This document shows, piece by piece, positions 9,291 through 19,014 of a stretch of 64,000 bases of DNA. The stretch is taken from the NCBI GenBank assembly GCA_903845935.1, contig CAIMZI010000064.1, positions 1-64,000 on the forward strand, in the 5' to 3' direction. The notes under the pieces were generated by a model. That model was not told where the DNA came from. It worked only from the letters and a program-made list of their open reading frames with translations, and did not search any database. Within the stretch, counting starts at the first letter, position 1, and each line of letters starts with the position of its first letter. Source of the DNA: an uncultured beta proteobacterium. Lineage in GTDB: Bacteria > Pseudomonadota > Gammaproteobacteria > Burkholderiales > Burkholderiaceae_C. A program made the position numbers and the translations under genes.

Positions 9291-9536
9291 ATGTACTTGT
9301 TAGGCTTGGGGCTGGTGTTGATGGCCATGAAATACCTGGCATATGGGCCGGTTGCGGCTTGGTCCTGGATCTGGGTGCTGACCCCGTTTGCACTGGCTGT
9401 TGCTTGGTGGGCCTGGGCCGATGCCAGCGGTTACACCAAGCGGCGCGCCATGGAGCGCGAATTGGAGCGCAAGAACGACCGCATCAACAAGAACCGGCAA
9501 AACATTGGCACGCTGGGCAAATCCAAAAGGCGATAG
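9291..9536 (+). CDS. Small Trp-rich membrane protein (TIGR04438-type)
   Basis: The 81-residue protein has a hydrophobic N-terminal half with two probable membrane segments and several Trp (AAWSWIWVLTPF, AWWAWADASG). A highly charged C-terminal tail follows (RRAMERELERKNDRINKNR). This matches the small Trp-rich family found widely in Burkholderiales, whose function is unknown. It is divergent from the cytochrome c gene with a 53-base gap, and it is closed by a bidirectional terminator shared with ilvD. Confidence 0.75.
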   Translation: MYLLGLGLVLMAMKYLAYGPVAAWSWIWVLTPFALAVAWWAWADASGYTKRRAMERELERKNDRINKNRQNIGTLGKSKRR

Positions 9537-9551
9537 TCAAAAAGATCGCAA

Positions 9552-9580
9552 AAAAAGCCACTGTATTGCAGTGGCTTTTT
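9552..9580. terminator. Bidirectional terminator between the Trp-rich gene and ilvD
   Basis: AAAAAGCCACTG-TATTG-CAGTGGCTTTTT forms a perfect 12-bp stem with A-tract and T-tract on opposite sides, placed between two convergent genes. Confidence 0.9.
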
Positions 9581-9619
9581 CGCTGGTGCGCCATGCATAG
9601 CGCTTCGGATGTGGCTTGC

Positions 9620-11314
9620 CTAGAAGTTGTCCAGCACCGCGCCCTTGCTGGCGGTCGACGCGTTAAAGGCAAACTTGGCCTGCACCCCACGCGTGTAGCG
9701 CGGCGCGGGGGCCGTCCAGGCGGCGCGGCGTTGGGCGATTTCGGCCTCCGGCACGTTCAGTTCCAGAATCAGCTGGCGCGAGTCGATGGTGATGGAGTCA
9801 TCTTCCTGCACAAAGGCAATCACGCCGCCCACCGCCGCCTCGGGCGCCACGTGGCCCACCACCATGCCCCAGGTGCCGCCGGAGAAACGACCGTCGGTAA
9901 TCAGGCCCACGCTTTCGCCTAAGCCCGCACCAATCAGCGCGCCGGTTGGAGCCAGCATCTCGGGCATGCCGGGGCCGCCCTTGGGGCCCAGGTAGCGCAG
10001 CACCATGACGTCGCCGGCCTTGATCTTGCCGGCCAGAATCGCCTTCAGCGCCGACTGTTCATCGTCAAACACGCGGGCCGGTCCGGTCATCACCGGGTTC
10101 TTCAGACCAGTGATCTTGGCCACGGCACCCTCGGGCGATAGGTTGCCCTTCAGAATGGCCAGGTGGCCTTGGGCATACATTGGATTGCTGATGGGGCGGA
10201 TCACGTCCTGGTTTGCGCGCGGCACATTCGGAACATCTTTCAACACCTCGGCAATGGTCTGGCCGCTGATGGTGATGCAGTCGCCATGCAGCAGACCGGC
10301 CGCCAGCAATGTTTTCATGACCTGGGGAATGCCACCGGCCTGGTGCAGGTCCACCGCCAGGTATTTGCCGCTGGGTTTGAGGTCGCACAGCACCGGGGTC
10401 TTGATGCGCACACGCTCAAAGTCGTCGATGGTCCATTCCACTTCCGCCGCGTGGGCGATGGCCAGAAAGTGCAGCACGGCATTGGTCGAACCACCGGTGG
10501 CCATGATCACGGCCACGGCATTTTCAATCGACTTGCGGGTGACGATGTCGCGCGGTTTGATGTCCTTTTTGATGGCCTCGATCAGCACCTTGGCCGACTC
10601 CTTGGCCGAGTTCATTTTCTCGTCGTGCGGATTGGCCATGGTGGAGGAGTAGGGCAGGGAGATGCCCAGGGCCTCGAAGGCCGAGCTCATGGTGTTGGCC
10701 GTGTACATGCCGCCGCAGGAGCCGGTGCCGGGGATGGCGCGCAGCTCGATCTGGTGCAGGTCTTCGTCGCTCATGCGCCCGGCAGAGTTCTCGCCCACGG
10801 CCTCGAACACGCTGACGATGTTGAGGTCGCGGCCCTGGTATTTGCCCGGAAGAATAGTGCCGCCGTAGACGTAAATGGCCGGCACATTGGCGCGCAGCAT
10901 GCCCATCAATCCGCCTGGCATGTTCTTGTCGCAGCCGCCCACCACCAGCACGCCGTCCATCCACTGGCCCTGCACGCAGGTCTCTATACAGTCGGAAATC
11001 ACCTCGCGGCTGACCAGTGAATACTTCATACCCTCGGTGCCCATGGCCATGCCGTCGGAAATGGTGGGCGTGCCGAACACCTGGGCATTGCCACCGGCCT
11101 CTTCAATGCCGGCAATGGCCGCATCGGCCAGGCGCTGCAGGCCGCTGTTGCAAGGGGTGATGGTGCTGTGGCCATTGGCCACGCCGACCATGGGCTTCTT
11201 GAAGTCAGACTCCTCATAACCCATGGCGTAGTACATGGAGCGATTCGGCGCGCGCGACTTGCCCTCGGTGATGTTCTTGCTGCGGGGGTTGAGGATGACG
11301 GGTTTGATGTCCAT
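9620..11314 (-). CDS. ilvD: Dihydroxy-acid dehydratase
   Basis: The 564-residue enzyme performs the third common step of isoleucine/valine synthesis, dehydrating 2,3-dihydroxy acids with an Fe-S cluster. Cluster and active-site motifs are present: [24 protein letters not shown] and [19 protein letters not shown]. The ATG at 11314 is preceded by a GAGAG ribosome binding site and gives the family's usual [18 protein letters not shown] start. The longer frame reaching 11404 adds an unrelated 30-residue leader. It is divergent from lgt across a 98-base gap. Confidence 0.96.
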   Translation of the reverse strand: MDIKPVILNPRSKNITEGKSRAPNRSMYYAMGYEESDFKKPMVGVANGHSTITPCNSGLQRLADAAIAGIEEAGGNAQVFGTPTISDGMAMGTEGMKYSLVSREVISDCIETCVQGQWMDGVLVVGGCDKNMPGGLMGMLRANVPAIYVYGGTILPGKYQGRDLNIVSVFEAVGENSAGRMSDEDLHQIELRAIPGTGSCGGMYTANTMSSAFEALGISLPYSSTMANPHDEKMNSAKESAKVLIEAIKKDIKPRDIVTRKSIENAVAVIMATGGSTNAVLHFLAIAHAAEVEWTIDDFERVRIKTPVLCDLKPSGKYLAVDLHQAGGIPQVMKTLLAAGLLHGDCITISGQTIAEVLKDVPNVPRANQDVIRPISNPMYAQGHLAILKGNLSPEGAVAKITGLKNPVMTGPARVFDDEQSALKAILAGKIKAGDVMVLRYLGPKGGPGMPEMLAPTGALIGAGLGESVGLITDGRFSGGTWGMVVGHVAPEAAVGGVIAFVQEDDSITIDSRQLILELNVPEAEIAQRRAAWTAPAPRYTRGVQAKFAFNASTASKGAVLDNF

Positions 11315-11412
11315 GGGAGTCTCTCGAAGGGAATAGCCTGTATTTTTACATGAGCTGCGAACCGAATTCTGAACTGGCAGAGACTTCACCTGGCCCGTGC
11401 ACAATATCGGCC

Positions 11413-12231
11413 ATGTTGATACATCCGCAAATTGATCCCGTTGCCCTGCAATTGGGCCCCGTGGCCGTGCACTGGTATGGTCTGACCTATCTGGTGGCCT
11501 TTGGTCTGTTCATGTTTCTGGGCAGCAGGCGCCTCAAGCACAGCCCCTATGCCACGATGATCGGAACGGCCGCTTGGACCTATAAAGACGTTGAAGACTT
11601 TTTGTTCATGGGCGTGATGGGCGTGGTGCTGGGCGGGCGCATAGGCTATTGCCTGTTTTACAAGCCCGGCTACTACGCCAGCCATCCGCTGGAGGTGTTT
11701 TTTGTCTGGCAGGGTGGCATGAGCTTTCATGGCGGCATGCTGGGAGTCGTCGCTTCCATGGTCTGGTTTGCACGCTCACGCTGCAAGCCGTTCTGGCAGG
11801 TGGCCGACTTTGTGGCGCCCTGCGTGCCCACCGGTCTGGCCTCCGGGCGGGTGGGCAATTTCATCAATGGCGAACTCTGGGGTCGCGTCTGCGACCCGAC
11901 CTTACCCTGGGGCATGGTGTTTCGGGGTGCCGGTGATGCACCGCGCCATCCCTCACAGGTCTACCAGTTTTTGATGGAGGGCCTGCTGCTGTTTGTGCTG
12001 CTCTGGTGGTACGCACGCACGGCGCCGCAGCAGGGCCGGGTGGCGTCCGCCTTCCTGTTTGGCTACGGCGTGTTCCGTTTTATTGCCGAATTTTTCCGCG
12101 AGCCAGATGCCTTTTTGGGTCTGCTGTCGCTGGGCATGAGCATGGGCCAGTGGCTGTGTCTGCCCATGATCTTGGGCGGCGCCGGTCTGTGGTTGTACTT
12201 CGGGCGGGCCCGCACTTCAGGAGCACGCTGA
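11413..12231 (+). CDS. lgt: Phosphatidylglycerol-prolipoprotein diacylglyceryl transferase
   Basis: The 272-residue inner-membrane enzyme attaches diacylglycerol to the lipobox Cys of prolipoproteins. Diagnostic stretches are [26 protein letters not shown] (essential His) and the Lgt signature [14 protein letters not shown]. Near the end, [14 protein letters not shown] is also typical. Several membrane helices are evident. The ATG at 11413 gives the standard [12 protein letters not shown] start; the 21 extra upstream residues of the longer frame are rejected. The stop overlaps the next start (TGATG), suggesting translational coupling. Confidence 0.96.
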   Translation: MLIHPQIDPVALQLGPVAVHWYGLTYLVAFGLFMFLGSRRLKHSPYATMIGTAAWTYKDVEDFLFMGVMGVVLGGRIGYCLFYKPGYYASHPLEVFFVWQGGMSFHGGMLGVVASMVWFARSRCKPFWQVADFVAPCVPTGLASGRVGNFINGELWGRVCDPTLPWGMVFRGAGDAPRHPSQVYQFLMEGLLLFVLLWWYARTAPQQGRVASAFLFGYGVFRFIAEFFREPDAFLGLLSLGMSMGQWLCLPMILGGAGLWLYFGRARTSGAR

Positions 12232-12995
12232 TGGCGGCGGGCATTTCCGTGGTTCAAAGCGGCGCCATTACCAGCGTAATTTTGAACAGCTCGGACAAGC
12301 TCAATGCCATGTCGCGCTCCATGTGGCGCGAACTAAAAGTTGCGTTTGAAGCCATTCAAGGCTATCCATCGGTGCGCTGCGTGCTAGTGCGCGGTGCAGG
12401 TTCTCATTTTTGTGCCGGTGGCGATATTGCCGAGTATCCCGGCTTTCGCTTTGATGAGGCAGAACTGCGCCGCTTCCACGAGGACGAGGTGTGGGGCGCG
12501 CTATCGGCCATGCTGGAGTGCGATGTGCCCGTCATCGCCCAGATCCAGGGTGTGTGCATGGGCGCCGGTGTGGAAATTGCCAGCGCCTGCGACCTGCGCC
12601 TGGCCGCCGAGTCGGCAAAATTCGGTGCCCCGATTGCTCGCCTGGGATTCCCCATGGCGCAGCGTGAAGCGGCCCTGGTGGCTGGCGCTGTCGGTGACAT
12701 GACGGCGCGGGCCATGCTGCTGGCGGCCGAGGTTTTTGGCGCGTCCCATATGGCGGCCCAGGGCTTTTTGACGCAAGTGTTGGCCGAAGCTGAGCTCGAC
12801 GCCGCCTGCCAGGCGTTGGCGAAACGGGTATCGGGCTTGGCGCCGCAGGCCGCCCGTCTGAACAAGCAGACGCTGCGCGCGCTGAAACTCGGCGGCGCCA
12901 TTGAAAATCCTTACGCCTATGCGGCCAGCGCCGAGCACCGCGAAGGCATTGCCGCCTTTATCGCCAAACGCAAGCCGCATTTCCAAAACCTTTGA
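12231..12995 (+). CDS. Enoyl-CoA hydratase/isomerase family protein
   Basis: The 254-residue crotonase-fold protein shows the two oxyanion-hole segments: VRGAGSHFCAGGDIAEY and QGVCMGAGVEIASACDLRLA. The ATG at 12231 overlaps the lgt stop and gives the normal crotonase N-terminus; a longer frame from 12006 runs inside lgt and is rejected. The exact substrate cannot be read from sequence. The downstream neighbour, a malonate/acyl-CoA ligase 12 bases away, suggests the pair handle the same acyl-CoA or a decarboxylation step. Confidence 0.88.
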   Translation: MAAGISVVQSGAITSVILNSSDKLNAMSRSMWRELKVAFEAIQGYPSVRCVLVRGAGSHFCAGGDIAEYPGFRFDEAELRRFHEDEVWGALSAMLECDVPVIAQIQGVCMGAGVEIASACDLRLAAESAKFGAPIARLGFPMAQREAALVAGAVGDMTARAMLLAAEVFGASHMAAQGFLTQVLAEAELDAACQALAKRVSGLAPQAARLNKQTLRALKLGGAIENPYAYAASAEHREGIAAFIAKRKPHFQNL

Positions 12996-13007
12996 ATTTG
13001 TTTACCC

Positions 13008-14552
13008 ATGCCTATTTCGCCACCCCATTCCAATCTGTTTGCCGCTCTGCAGACGGGATTTCCACAAGACCTGCATTCGGTCGCGGTGGAAACCGATAGC
13101 GGTCTGTGCTACTCCTGGCAAGACCTGCTGGATGGCAGTGCGATGCTGGCCAATCTGCTGGAGTCGTTGGGCCTGCCGAGCGGCGCACGCATCGCGGTAC
13201 AGGTGGAAAAATCGGTCGAGGCGTTGATGCTGTACCTGGCCACCTTGCGATCCGGTCTGGTGTATCTGCCGCTCAACACCGCCTACCAAAGCGCGGAGAT
13301 GGCCTATTTTCTGGAAGACGCCCAACCGGCCGTGCTGGTTTGCTCGGGAGTCAACTTTGGCTGGCTCAGCAAGTTGGCGTTCACCGCAGGCACGGCCTAT
13401 GTGTTTACGCTCAACGAGGACCGCAGCGGCTCCCTGCTGGAGCGCGCCGCCCAGTTCAGCCGCGAGCACCGCGTGGCCGAGTCCGGCCCGGATGACTTGG
13501 CCGCCATCATTTACACCAGCGGCACCACCGGACGCAGCAAGGGCGCGATGCTGTCGCACGGCAATTTGCTGAGCAATGCCCAGGTCTTGCAAAAGGCCTG
13601 GGGCTGGCGCGCGCCGGAGCAGGGCGGCGATGTACTGATCCATGCCCTGCCGATTTTTCATGTGCACGGCCTGTTCGTGGCCATCCACAGCGCGCTGCTG
13701 AGCGGCAGCAAGATGATCTGGTTCTCCAAGTTTGACGCCCGCCTTGCCTTGCAGCACTTTGCGCGTGCCAGCGTGTTTATGGGTGTGCCGACCTTGTACG
13801 TGCGCCTGCTGGGCGAAAGCGGCCTGAAGCGCGAGGCGGTGCGCAACATGCGGCTGTTTATCTCGGGCTCGGCGCCTTTGTTGTCGCAGACCTTTAGCGA
13901 TTGGCAGGCGCGTACCGGGCATACCATTCTGGAGCGCTACGGCATGAGCGAGACCATCATGCTCACCTCCAATCCGTATTTTGTGCAGGACGGCGAGCGC
14001 AAAGGCGGCACCGTCGGGCCTGCCTTGCCCGGCGTGCAAGTGCGCGTGGTGGGAGAGGGTGGGGAGGCCTTGGCCACGGGTGAGGTGGGCGATATCCAGG
14101 TCAAGGGGCCGGGGGTTTTTCAGGGTTACTGGAACATGCCGGAAAAAACTGCCGAGGAATTCACCGTCGACGGCTTCTTCAAGACCGGGGATGTCGGTCG
14201 CGTCGATGACCAAGGCTACGTGACGATTGTGGGCCGCAGCAAGGACCTGATCATCAGCGGCGGCTACAACGTCTATCCGGCCGAGATCGAGGGCTATCTC
14301 AATGCCTTACCGGGTGTGATGGAGAGTGCCGTGGTGGGTGTGCCGGATGTGGATTTTGGCGAGGTCGGCGTGGCCGTGGTGATTGCCAAAAGCGGCGTGG
14401 ACCTGAATCCGCAGGCGATTCTTGCGGCCCTCAAGTCCAAAATAGCCAATTTTAAGATTCCCAAACGCTGCGAGCTGGTCGATGAGCTACCCCGCAATGC
14501 CATGGGCAAGGTGCAAAAGAATCTGCTGCGAGCGCGTTTCGCCAAGGCCTGA
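13008..14552 (+). CDS. Acyl-CoA ligase, malonyl-CoA synthetase (MatB) type
   Basis: The 514-residue adenylate-forming enzyme carries the AMP loop YTSGTTGRSKGAMLSHGNLL, the LERYGMSETIML motif, KTGDVGRVDDQGYVTIVGR and the C-terminal PRNAMGKVQKNLLR catalytic lysine segment. Its overall length and the LPIFHVHGLFVAIH and GSAPLLSQTF segments look most like malonyl-CoA synthetase MatB rather than long-chain ligases. Malonate is therefore the best guess for substrate, with methylmalonate possible. It probably forms an operon with lgt and the crotonase. Confidence 0.8.
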   Translation: MPISPPHSNLFAALQTGFPQDLHSVAVETDSGLCYSWQDLLDGSAMLANLLESLGLPSGARIAVQVEKSVEALMLYLATLRSGLVYLPLNTAYQSAEMAYFLEDAQPAVLVCSGVNFGWLSKLAFTAGTAYVFTLNEDRSGSLLERAAQFSREHRVAESGPDDLAAIIYTSGTTGRSKGAMLSHGNLLSNAQVLQKAWGWRAPEQGGDVLIHALPIFHVHGLFVAIHSALLSGSKMIWFSKFDARLALQHFARASVFMGVPTLYVRLLGESGLKREAVRNMRLFISGSAPLLSQTFSDWQARTGHTILERYGMSETIMLTSNPYFVQDGERKGGTVGPALPGVQVRVVGEGGEALATGEVGDIQVKGPGVFQGYWNMPEKTAEEFTVDGFFKTGDVGRVDDQGYVTIVGRSKDLIISGGYNVYPAEIEGYLNALPGVMESAVVGVPDVDFGEVGVAVVIAKSGVDLNPQAILAALKSKIANFKIPKRCELVDELPRNAMGKVQKNLLRARFAKA

Positions 14553-14661
14553 GTCTGACTCAACCCGGCCACAAATTGCGCCTGCGATGCTGGGGGCGCA
14601 CAGCGTTTCCAGCGTATTATTCTTGAAGGGTTGAATTTTCTTCCACAGCAGGAGAGTGACA

Positions 14662-15801
14662 GTGCGCATATCCCAAGTCGTTCTGACCAAAACAAAGCTA
14701 GATGCGTCGGAATTTGCGCCACTGGCCGCCATAGCGCCGCAGTTGGTGCTGGCCTTTGGCTGCGTTGACGCACTGTGCAGAGGCGCAGATGCCATGCGCC
14801 AGGCCTTTGTGGGCGCGCACATAGCGGGCTGTTCCACCGCGGGTGAAATTTCCAGCAGCGGTGTCAGTGACGCCAGCCTGGTGGTGACCGCCCTGGCATT
14901 TGACGGCTCCCAAGTCCGCCAGGTCAGTACCGAACTGCGCGACATGGACGATTCGCTGGATGCGGGTCGCAGGCTGGCGCTGGGCCTGGCTATGCAGGGC
15001 TTGCGCGCCGTCCTGCTGTTGGGGCAGGGTGTACAGATCAACGGTAGTGCCGTTTTGGCAGGAATGGGCGAGGTGCTGGGCGCCGACGTGCCGATTGCCG
15101 GTGGACTGGCGGGCGACGGTGGCGCCTTTGAGCGCACCTGGGTGCTGGATGACCAGGGTGTCAGCAGCAGTCGCCTGGTTTGCGTCGGGCTCTACGGTGA
15201 AGACTTGCGCTTCTCGCATGGCAGCTTTGGTGGTTGGACACCCTTTGGTCCGGCGCGCAGGGTGACGCGTTGCGCAAACAATGTGCTGTATGAGCTCGAT
15301 GGCGAGCCCGCGCTTGCCGTCTACAAGCGCTACCTGGGTGAGCATGCGCGCGACCTGCCGGCATCGGGTTTGCTGTTTCCCTTTGCCATGTTGGGCCGGG
15401 ACCATGGCGAGTTGGGTCTGATCCGAACCATTCTGGGCGTCAATGAGCAAGATGGCAGCCTGACCCTGGCCGGCGAAATTGATCCGGATGGCTATCTCAA
15501 GCTCATGCATGCCAGCACCGACGCTCTGGTCGGCGGTGCGGAGACTGCGGCCGAGGGGGCGCGGGATATGCAGGCTGGCCATGGCGCAGGGCTGGCCATT
15601 TTGGTGAGTTGCGTAGGCCGCAAGCTGGTCATGGGCGGACGCGTGGATGAAGAGGTGGAGGCGGTGGCCCATGTGTTTGGCCCTGGTACCACGCTCACCG
15701 GCTTTTATTCCTATGGCGAAATCAGTCCGTTTGGCAATATGGTGGGCTGCAAGTTGCACAACCAGACCATGACGATTGCCCATATTTCGGAGGCAAGTTG
15801 A
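14662..15801 (+). CDS. FIST-domain sensory protein (NosP-like candidate)
   Basis: The 379-residue protein has FIST_N (about residues 30-220; AGCSTAGEISSSG, LLLGQGVQINGSAVLAGM, PIAGGLAGDGGAFERTWV) followed by FIST_C (about 220-365; YKRYLGEHARDLPASGLLFP, ending TLTGFYSYGEISPFG). FIST proteins are soluble ligand sensors; a subset named NosP bind haem and nitric oxide and are encoded next to histidine kinases. The next gene is a large hybrid kinase starting 13 bases after this stop, then an HD-GYP response regulator, matching that arrangement. The GTG at 14662 is chosen because GGAG lies 7 bases upstream. The ligand is inferred, not shown. Confidence 0.85.
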   Translation: MRISQVVLTKTKLDASEFAPLAAIAPQLVLAFGCVDALCRGADAMRQAFVGAHIAGCSTAGEISSSGVSDASLVVTALAFDGSQVRQVSTELRDMDDSLDAGRRLALGLAMQGLRAVLLLGQGVQINGSAVLAGMGEVLGADVPIAGGLAGDGGAFERTWVLDDQGVSSSRLVCVGLYGEDLRFSHGSFGGWTPFGPARRVTRCANNVLYELDGEPALAVYKRYLGEHARDLPASGLLFPFAMLGRDHGELGLIRTILGVNEQDGSLTLAGEIDPDGYLKLMHASTDALVGGAETAAEGARDMQAGHGAGLAILVSCVGRKLVMGGRVDEEVEAVAHVFGPGTTLTGFYSYGEISPFGNMVGCKLHNQTMTIAHISEAS

Positions 15802-15814
15802 TGGCCGGTGGACT

Positions 15815-18800
15815 ATGCACAAGCTGTTAGCGCGCCAGCTGAAGTCCACGCTGGGTCTGGAGCAGACGCAACTGGCCGAGGTGCACAAGGAACTCACCTT
15901 GCTGGCTCAGCAGACTGCGCTGTCGCCTGCGGCCAGGGTGGTGCTGGGCGGGCTGGACGGCTTTGTGCAGCGGGTGGAAGAGGCCTACTGCCAGAATGAC
16001 CGCGATCTGGACCTCAAGGCGCGCAGTCTGGAATTGAGTTCGGTGGAACTGACCGAAAGCAATGCGCGGCTGCGCGCTGAATTGGCCAGCCGGACCCGGG
16101 CCATTGACTCGCTGCGCACAACGGCCATAGGGCTGATGGAATTCGTCGATCTGGACGAGACCGGCATCATGGACGACAACCTGGAAAGCCTGTCGGTGCT
16201 GATGAGCGAACTGGTGCGTCAAAAAGAGGAAAGCCAGAGGGATTTGCGTGCCGCGCTGACCGATCTGGCCCATCAGAAGTTCGCGCTGGACCAGCATGCG
16301 ATTGTCAGCATCACCGATGTCAAGGGTGTGATCACCTACGCCAATGACAAGTTTTGCCAGATCAGCGGCTATTCGCGGCAGGAAATTCTGGGGCATAGCC
16401 ATGCGCTGATCAATTCCGGCACGCACCACCGTTCTTTTTTTGCCGACATGTGGGCCACCATCCTGTCCGGGCAGGTCTGGCACGGTGAGGTTTGCAACCG
16501 TACCAAATTCGGACAGCTGTATTGGGTGAATGCCACTTTGGTGCCGCTGCGTGACGAATCCGGCAAGCCCACCTTTTTTATTGCCATCCGCACCGACATC
16601 ACCGAACGCAAGCAGATGGAGTCGAATATCAAGGCAGCGGAGGCACGTCTGCGGCGCATTACCAACACCGTACCGGGTGTGGTGTTTCAGTGGCAGGTGG
16701 ATGCCGATTCGAACCGCTTCACCTACGTCAGCCCCCGCATTCAGCAAGTACTGGGTCTGGGCGTACAGGCCTTGAAGGATGACGCTTCGCTGATTTTGCA
16801 GCAGGTGCTGGAAGAAGACCGCGAAGAGATTCGAACGGGACTGCGCGAGGCTATCCGGGCCATGAGCGCATGGAGGGGCGAGTACCGGGTGCGCCTGCCC
16901 AATGGCACGCTGCGCTGGATACGCTCGGAGATCAATCCCGACCCGGAACGCAACGCCGATGGGCCCGGTCTGTTCACTGGCATCTGGCAGGATGTCACCG
17001 AGCGCAAGGACTCGGATGCGCGTCTGCGCGAGGTGACCGAAAACGTGCCGGTGGCAATTTTTCAGTATGCCCTCAACGACGCGGGCCACTTTGTACTGCC
17101 CTTTTTAAGCCATGCCATTCAGGCCATTTGTGGTGTGCGGGCCGAAGACATCATGAGCGACTCGCGCCTGCTGCTGCAGCGGGTTCATCCGGATGACCGC
17201 CAGATGTTTGTCGATGCTCTGGGTCCGGCCCATGCACTGGCGAAGACACAGGCGCTCGATTTTCGCTTGGTTCATGCCCAGACGGACAAAACCGTCTGGG
17301 TCCATGGTGAGGCCGGTCCGCGCCAGCTCCCCAACGGCAGCTGGGTCTGGAACGGCTATTTCAATGATGTCACCGCAGCCAAGGAAATTGCGGTGGAGCT
17401 GCAGCGCGCCAAGGACCAGGCCGAGGCCGCCAGCCGTGCCAAATCGGATTTTTTGGCGAACATGAGCCACGAAATCCGCACCCCGATGAACGGCGTCATG
17501 GGTATGGCCGATTTGCTGCTCGACACCACCTTGGATGCCGAACAGAGCGAGTACGTGGGTATCGTCAAAAGTTCGGCCGACGCGTTGTTGCGGGTCATCA
17601 ACGATATTCTGGATTTCTCCAAGATCGAAGCCGGCATGCTGCTCATCGAGCAGATTCCTTTCGGCCTGGTGCACACGATTGAAGAAACCCGCAAGGCCGT
17701 CGCCGCCCGCACCCGCGACAAGGGGCTGGAGCTGGTGTGCGAGATTGCGCCAGATGTGCCGGTGTCGGTGATTGGCGACCCGGGTCGATTGCGGCAAATC
17801 CTGGTGAACCTGCTGGGCAATGCGATCAAGTTCACCAGCCGGGGCAAGATTACGGTACGCGTGGCGCGTGCGCAAACGGACGATGAACGCCTGTTGCTGC
17901 ATTTTTCGGTAGCAGATACCGGAATCGGCATCGCAGCAGACAAATTGCGTTCGATTTTTGAAGCCTTTTCACAGGAAGACAGTTCCACGACGCGCCGCTT
18001 TGGTGGCACCGGACTGGGGCTGACGATTTGCGCGCGGCTGGTCGAGGCCATGGGCGGGCAAATTTGGGTGGAAAGTGAACTGGGGATGGGTAGCGTTTTT
18101 CACTTCACCATGGGCGCCGATGTGGACCATAGCTCCGCGGTCGGCGGTCCTGCGCTTGACACAAACGCGCCTGTCGGTCCGGTGCCGAGCCATAGCCCAG
18201 CCCTGAGGGTGCTGCTGGTGGAAGACAACACCATCAACCAGAAGTTGGCGCTCGCACTGCTCGAGCGTTGGGGCCACCAGGTCACTCTGGCCGTGAACGG
18301 TCAAGTGGCGGTGGAGCAAGTGGGAGCCCAGGCGTTTGATGTGGTGCTGATGGACATGATGATGCCGGTGATGGATGGGCTGGAGGCCACTCAACGCATA
18401 CGTGCCATGAGCACGCCCGCGGCACGAGTTCCCATCATTGCCATGACCGCCAATGCCATGGAGTCTGACCGGGAGCGATGCCTGGAGGCGGGAATGAACG
18501 ATTACATTTCCAAGCCCATCAAGGCGGCCGACTTGCAGCAGCTCTTGCGTGGTGTGGCGCAGGCACGCCAGATGCTTGGCGCGGACGCCCTAGCGCCTGA
18601 GTCAGCCATTAAGCCGGGACTGGGCCAGCCCTTTGATTACGCGGGTGGGCTGAAGGCCATGGACCAGGAAATCCTGGAAATCATTGGGCAGGCATTTCTG
18701 GACCGCTGGGCCGAGGACATCGGCCTGCTGCGTACCCATCTGGGTCAGCGCGAGGCCTTGCCGGTGCTGCATACGGCGCATGCGCTCAAGGGTACCCTGG

Positions 18801-18955
18801 CCATGTTTGGTGCAGACCCGGCCAGCCAGCTGGCCGCGCGCATCGAGGCCTGTGCTGGCCGGGGTGATCTGGCGTCGATTGAGCCGCTGTTGACTACGTT
18901 TGTTGGGGAGGTGGAGCAACTGCTGAGCGCTTTGCGCAGCAGTCTTGGCGCGTGA
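15815..18955 (+). CDS. Hybrid PAS sensor histidine kinase with receiver and Hpt domains
   Basis: The 1046-residue protein has no membrane segments. Domains in order: a helical, coiled-coil-like N-terminus (1-150); PAS1 (about 155-270, ending FIAIRTDITERKQ); PAS2 (about 280-400, ending GIWQDVTERKD); PAS3 (about 400-525); HisKA with H552 in ANMSHEIRTPMNG; HATPase (DTGIGIAADK, GTGLGLTICARLVEAMGG); a receiver with D847 in VVLMDMMMPVMDG; and an Hpt domain with H989 in TAHALKGTLAMFG. The full intramolecular phosphorelay is thus present. The preceding FIST gene probably supplies the sensory input. The following REC-HD-GYP protein is the natural phosphate acceptor. The ATG at 15815 is the first in frame after the FIST stop. 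Confidence 0.93.
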   Translation: MHKLLARQLKSTLGLEQTQLAEVHKELTLLAQQTALSPAARVVLGGLDGFVQRVEEAYCQNDRDLDLKARSLELSSVELTESNARLRAELASRTRAIDSLRTTAIGLMEFVDLDETGIMDDNLESLSVLMSELVRQKEESQRDLRAALTDLAHQKFALDQHAIVSITDVKGVITYANDKFCQISGYSRQEILGHSHALINSGTHHRSFFADMWATILSGQVWHGEVCNRTKFGQLYWVNATLVPLRDESGKPTFFIAIRTDITERKQMESNIKAAEARLRRITNTVPGVVFQWQVDADSNRFTYVSPRIQQVLGLGVQALKDDASLILQQVLEEDREEIRTGLREAIRAMSAWRGEYRVRLPNGTLRWIRSEINPDPERNADGPGLFTGIWQDVTERKDSDARLREVTENVPVAIFQYALNDAGHFVLPFLSHAIQAICGVRAEDIMSDSRLLLQRVHPDDRQMFVDALGPAHALAKTQALDFRLVHAQTDKTVWVHGEAGPRQLPNGSWVWNGYFNDVTAAKEIAVELQRAKDQAEAASRAKSDFLANMSHEIRTPMNGVMGMADLLLDTTLDAEQSEYVGIVKSSADALLRVINDILDFSKIEAGMLLIEQIPFGLVHTIEETRKAVAARTRDKGLELVCEIAPDVPVSVIGDPGRLRQILVNLLGNAIKFTSRGKITVRVARAQTDDERLLLHFSVADTGIGIAADKLRSIFEAFSQEDSSTTRRFGGTGLGLTICARLVEAMGGQIWVESELGMGSVFHFTMGADVDHSSAVGGPALDTNAPVGPVPSHSPALRVLLVEDNTINQKLALALLERWGHQVTLAVNGQVAVEQVGAQAFDVVLMDMMMPVMDGLEATQRIRAMSTPAARVPIIAMTANAMESDRERCLEAGMNDYISKPIKAADLQQLLRGVAQARQMLGADALAPESAIKPGLGQPFDYAGGLKAMDQEILEIIGQAFLDRWAEDIGLLRTHLGQREALPVLHTAHALKGTLAMFGADPASQLAARIEACAGRGDLASIEPLLTTFVGEVEQLLSALRSSLGA

Positions 18956-19014
18956 CGGCGGCATGCCCGCCAATTCGGACTAAGATGCAGCTTCACGATC
19001 AAGGCTAAAAAACC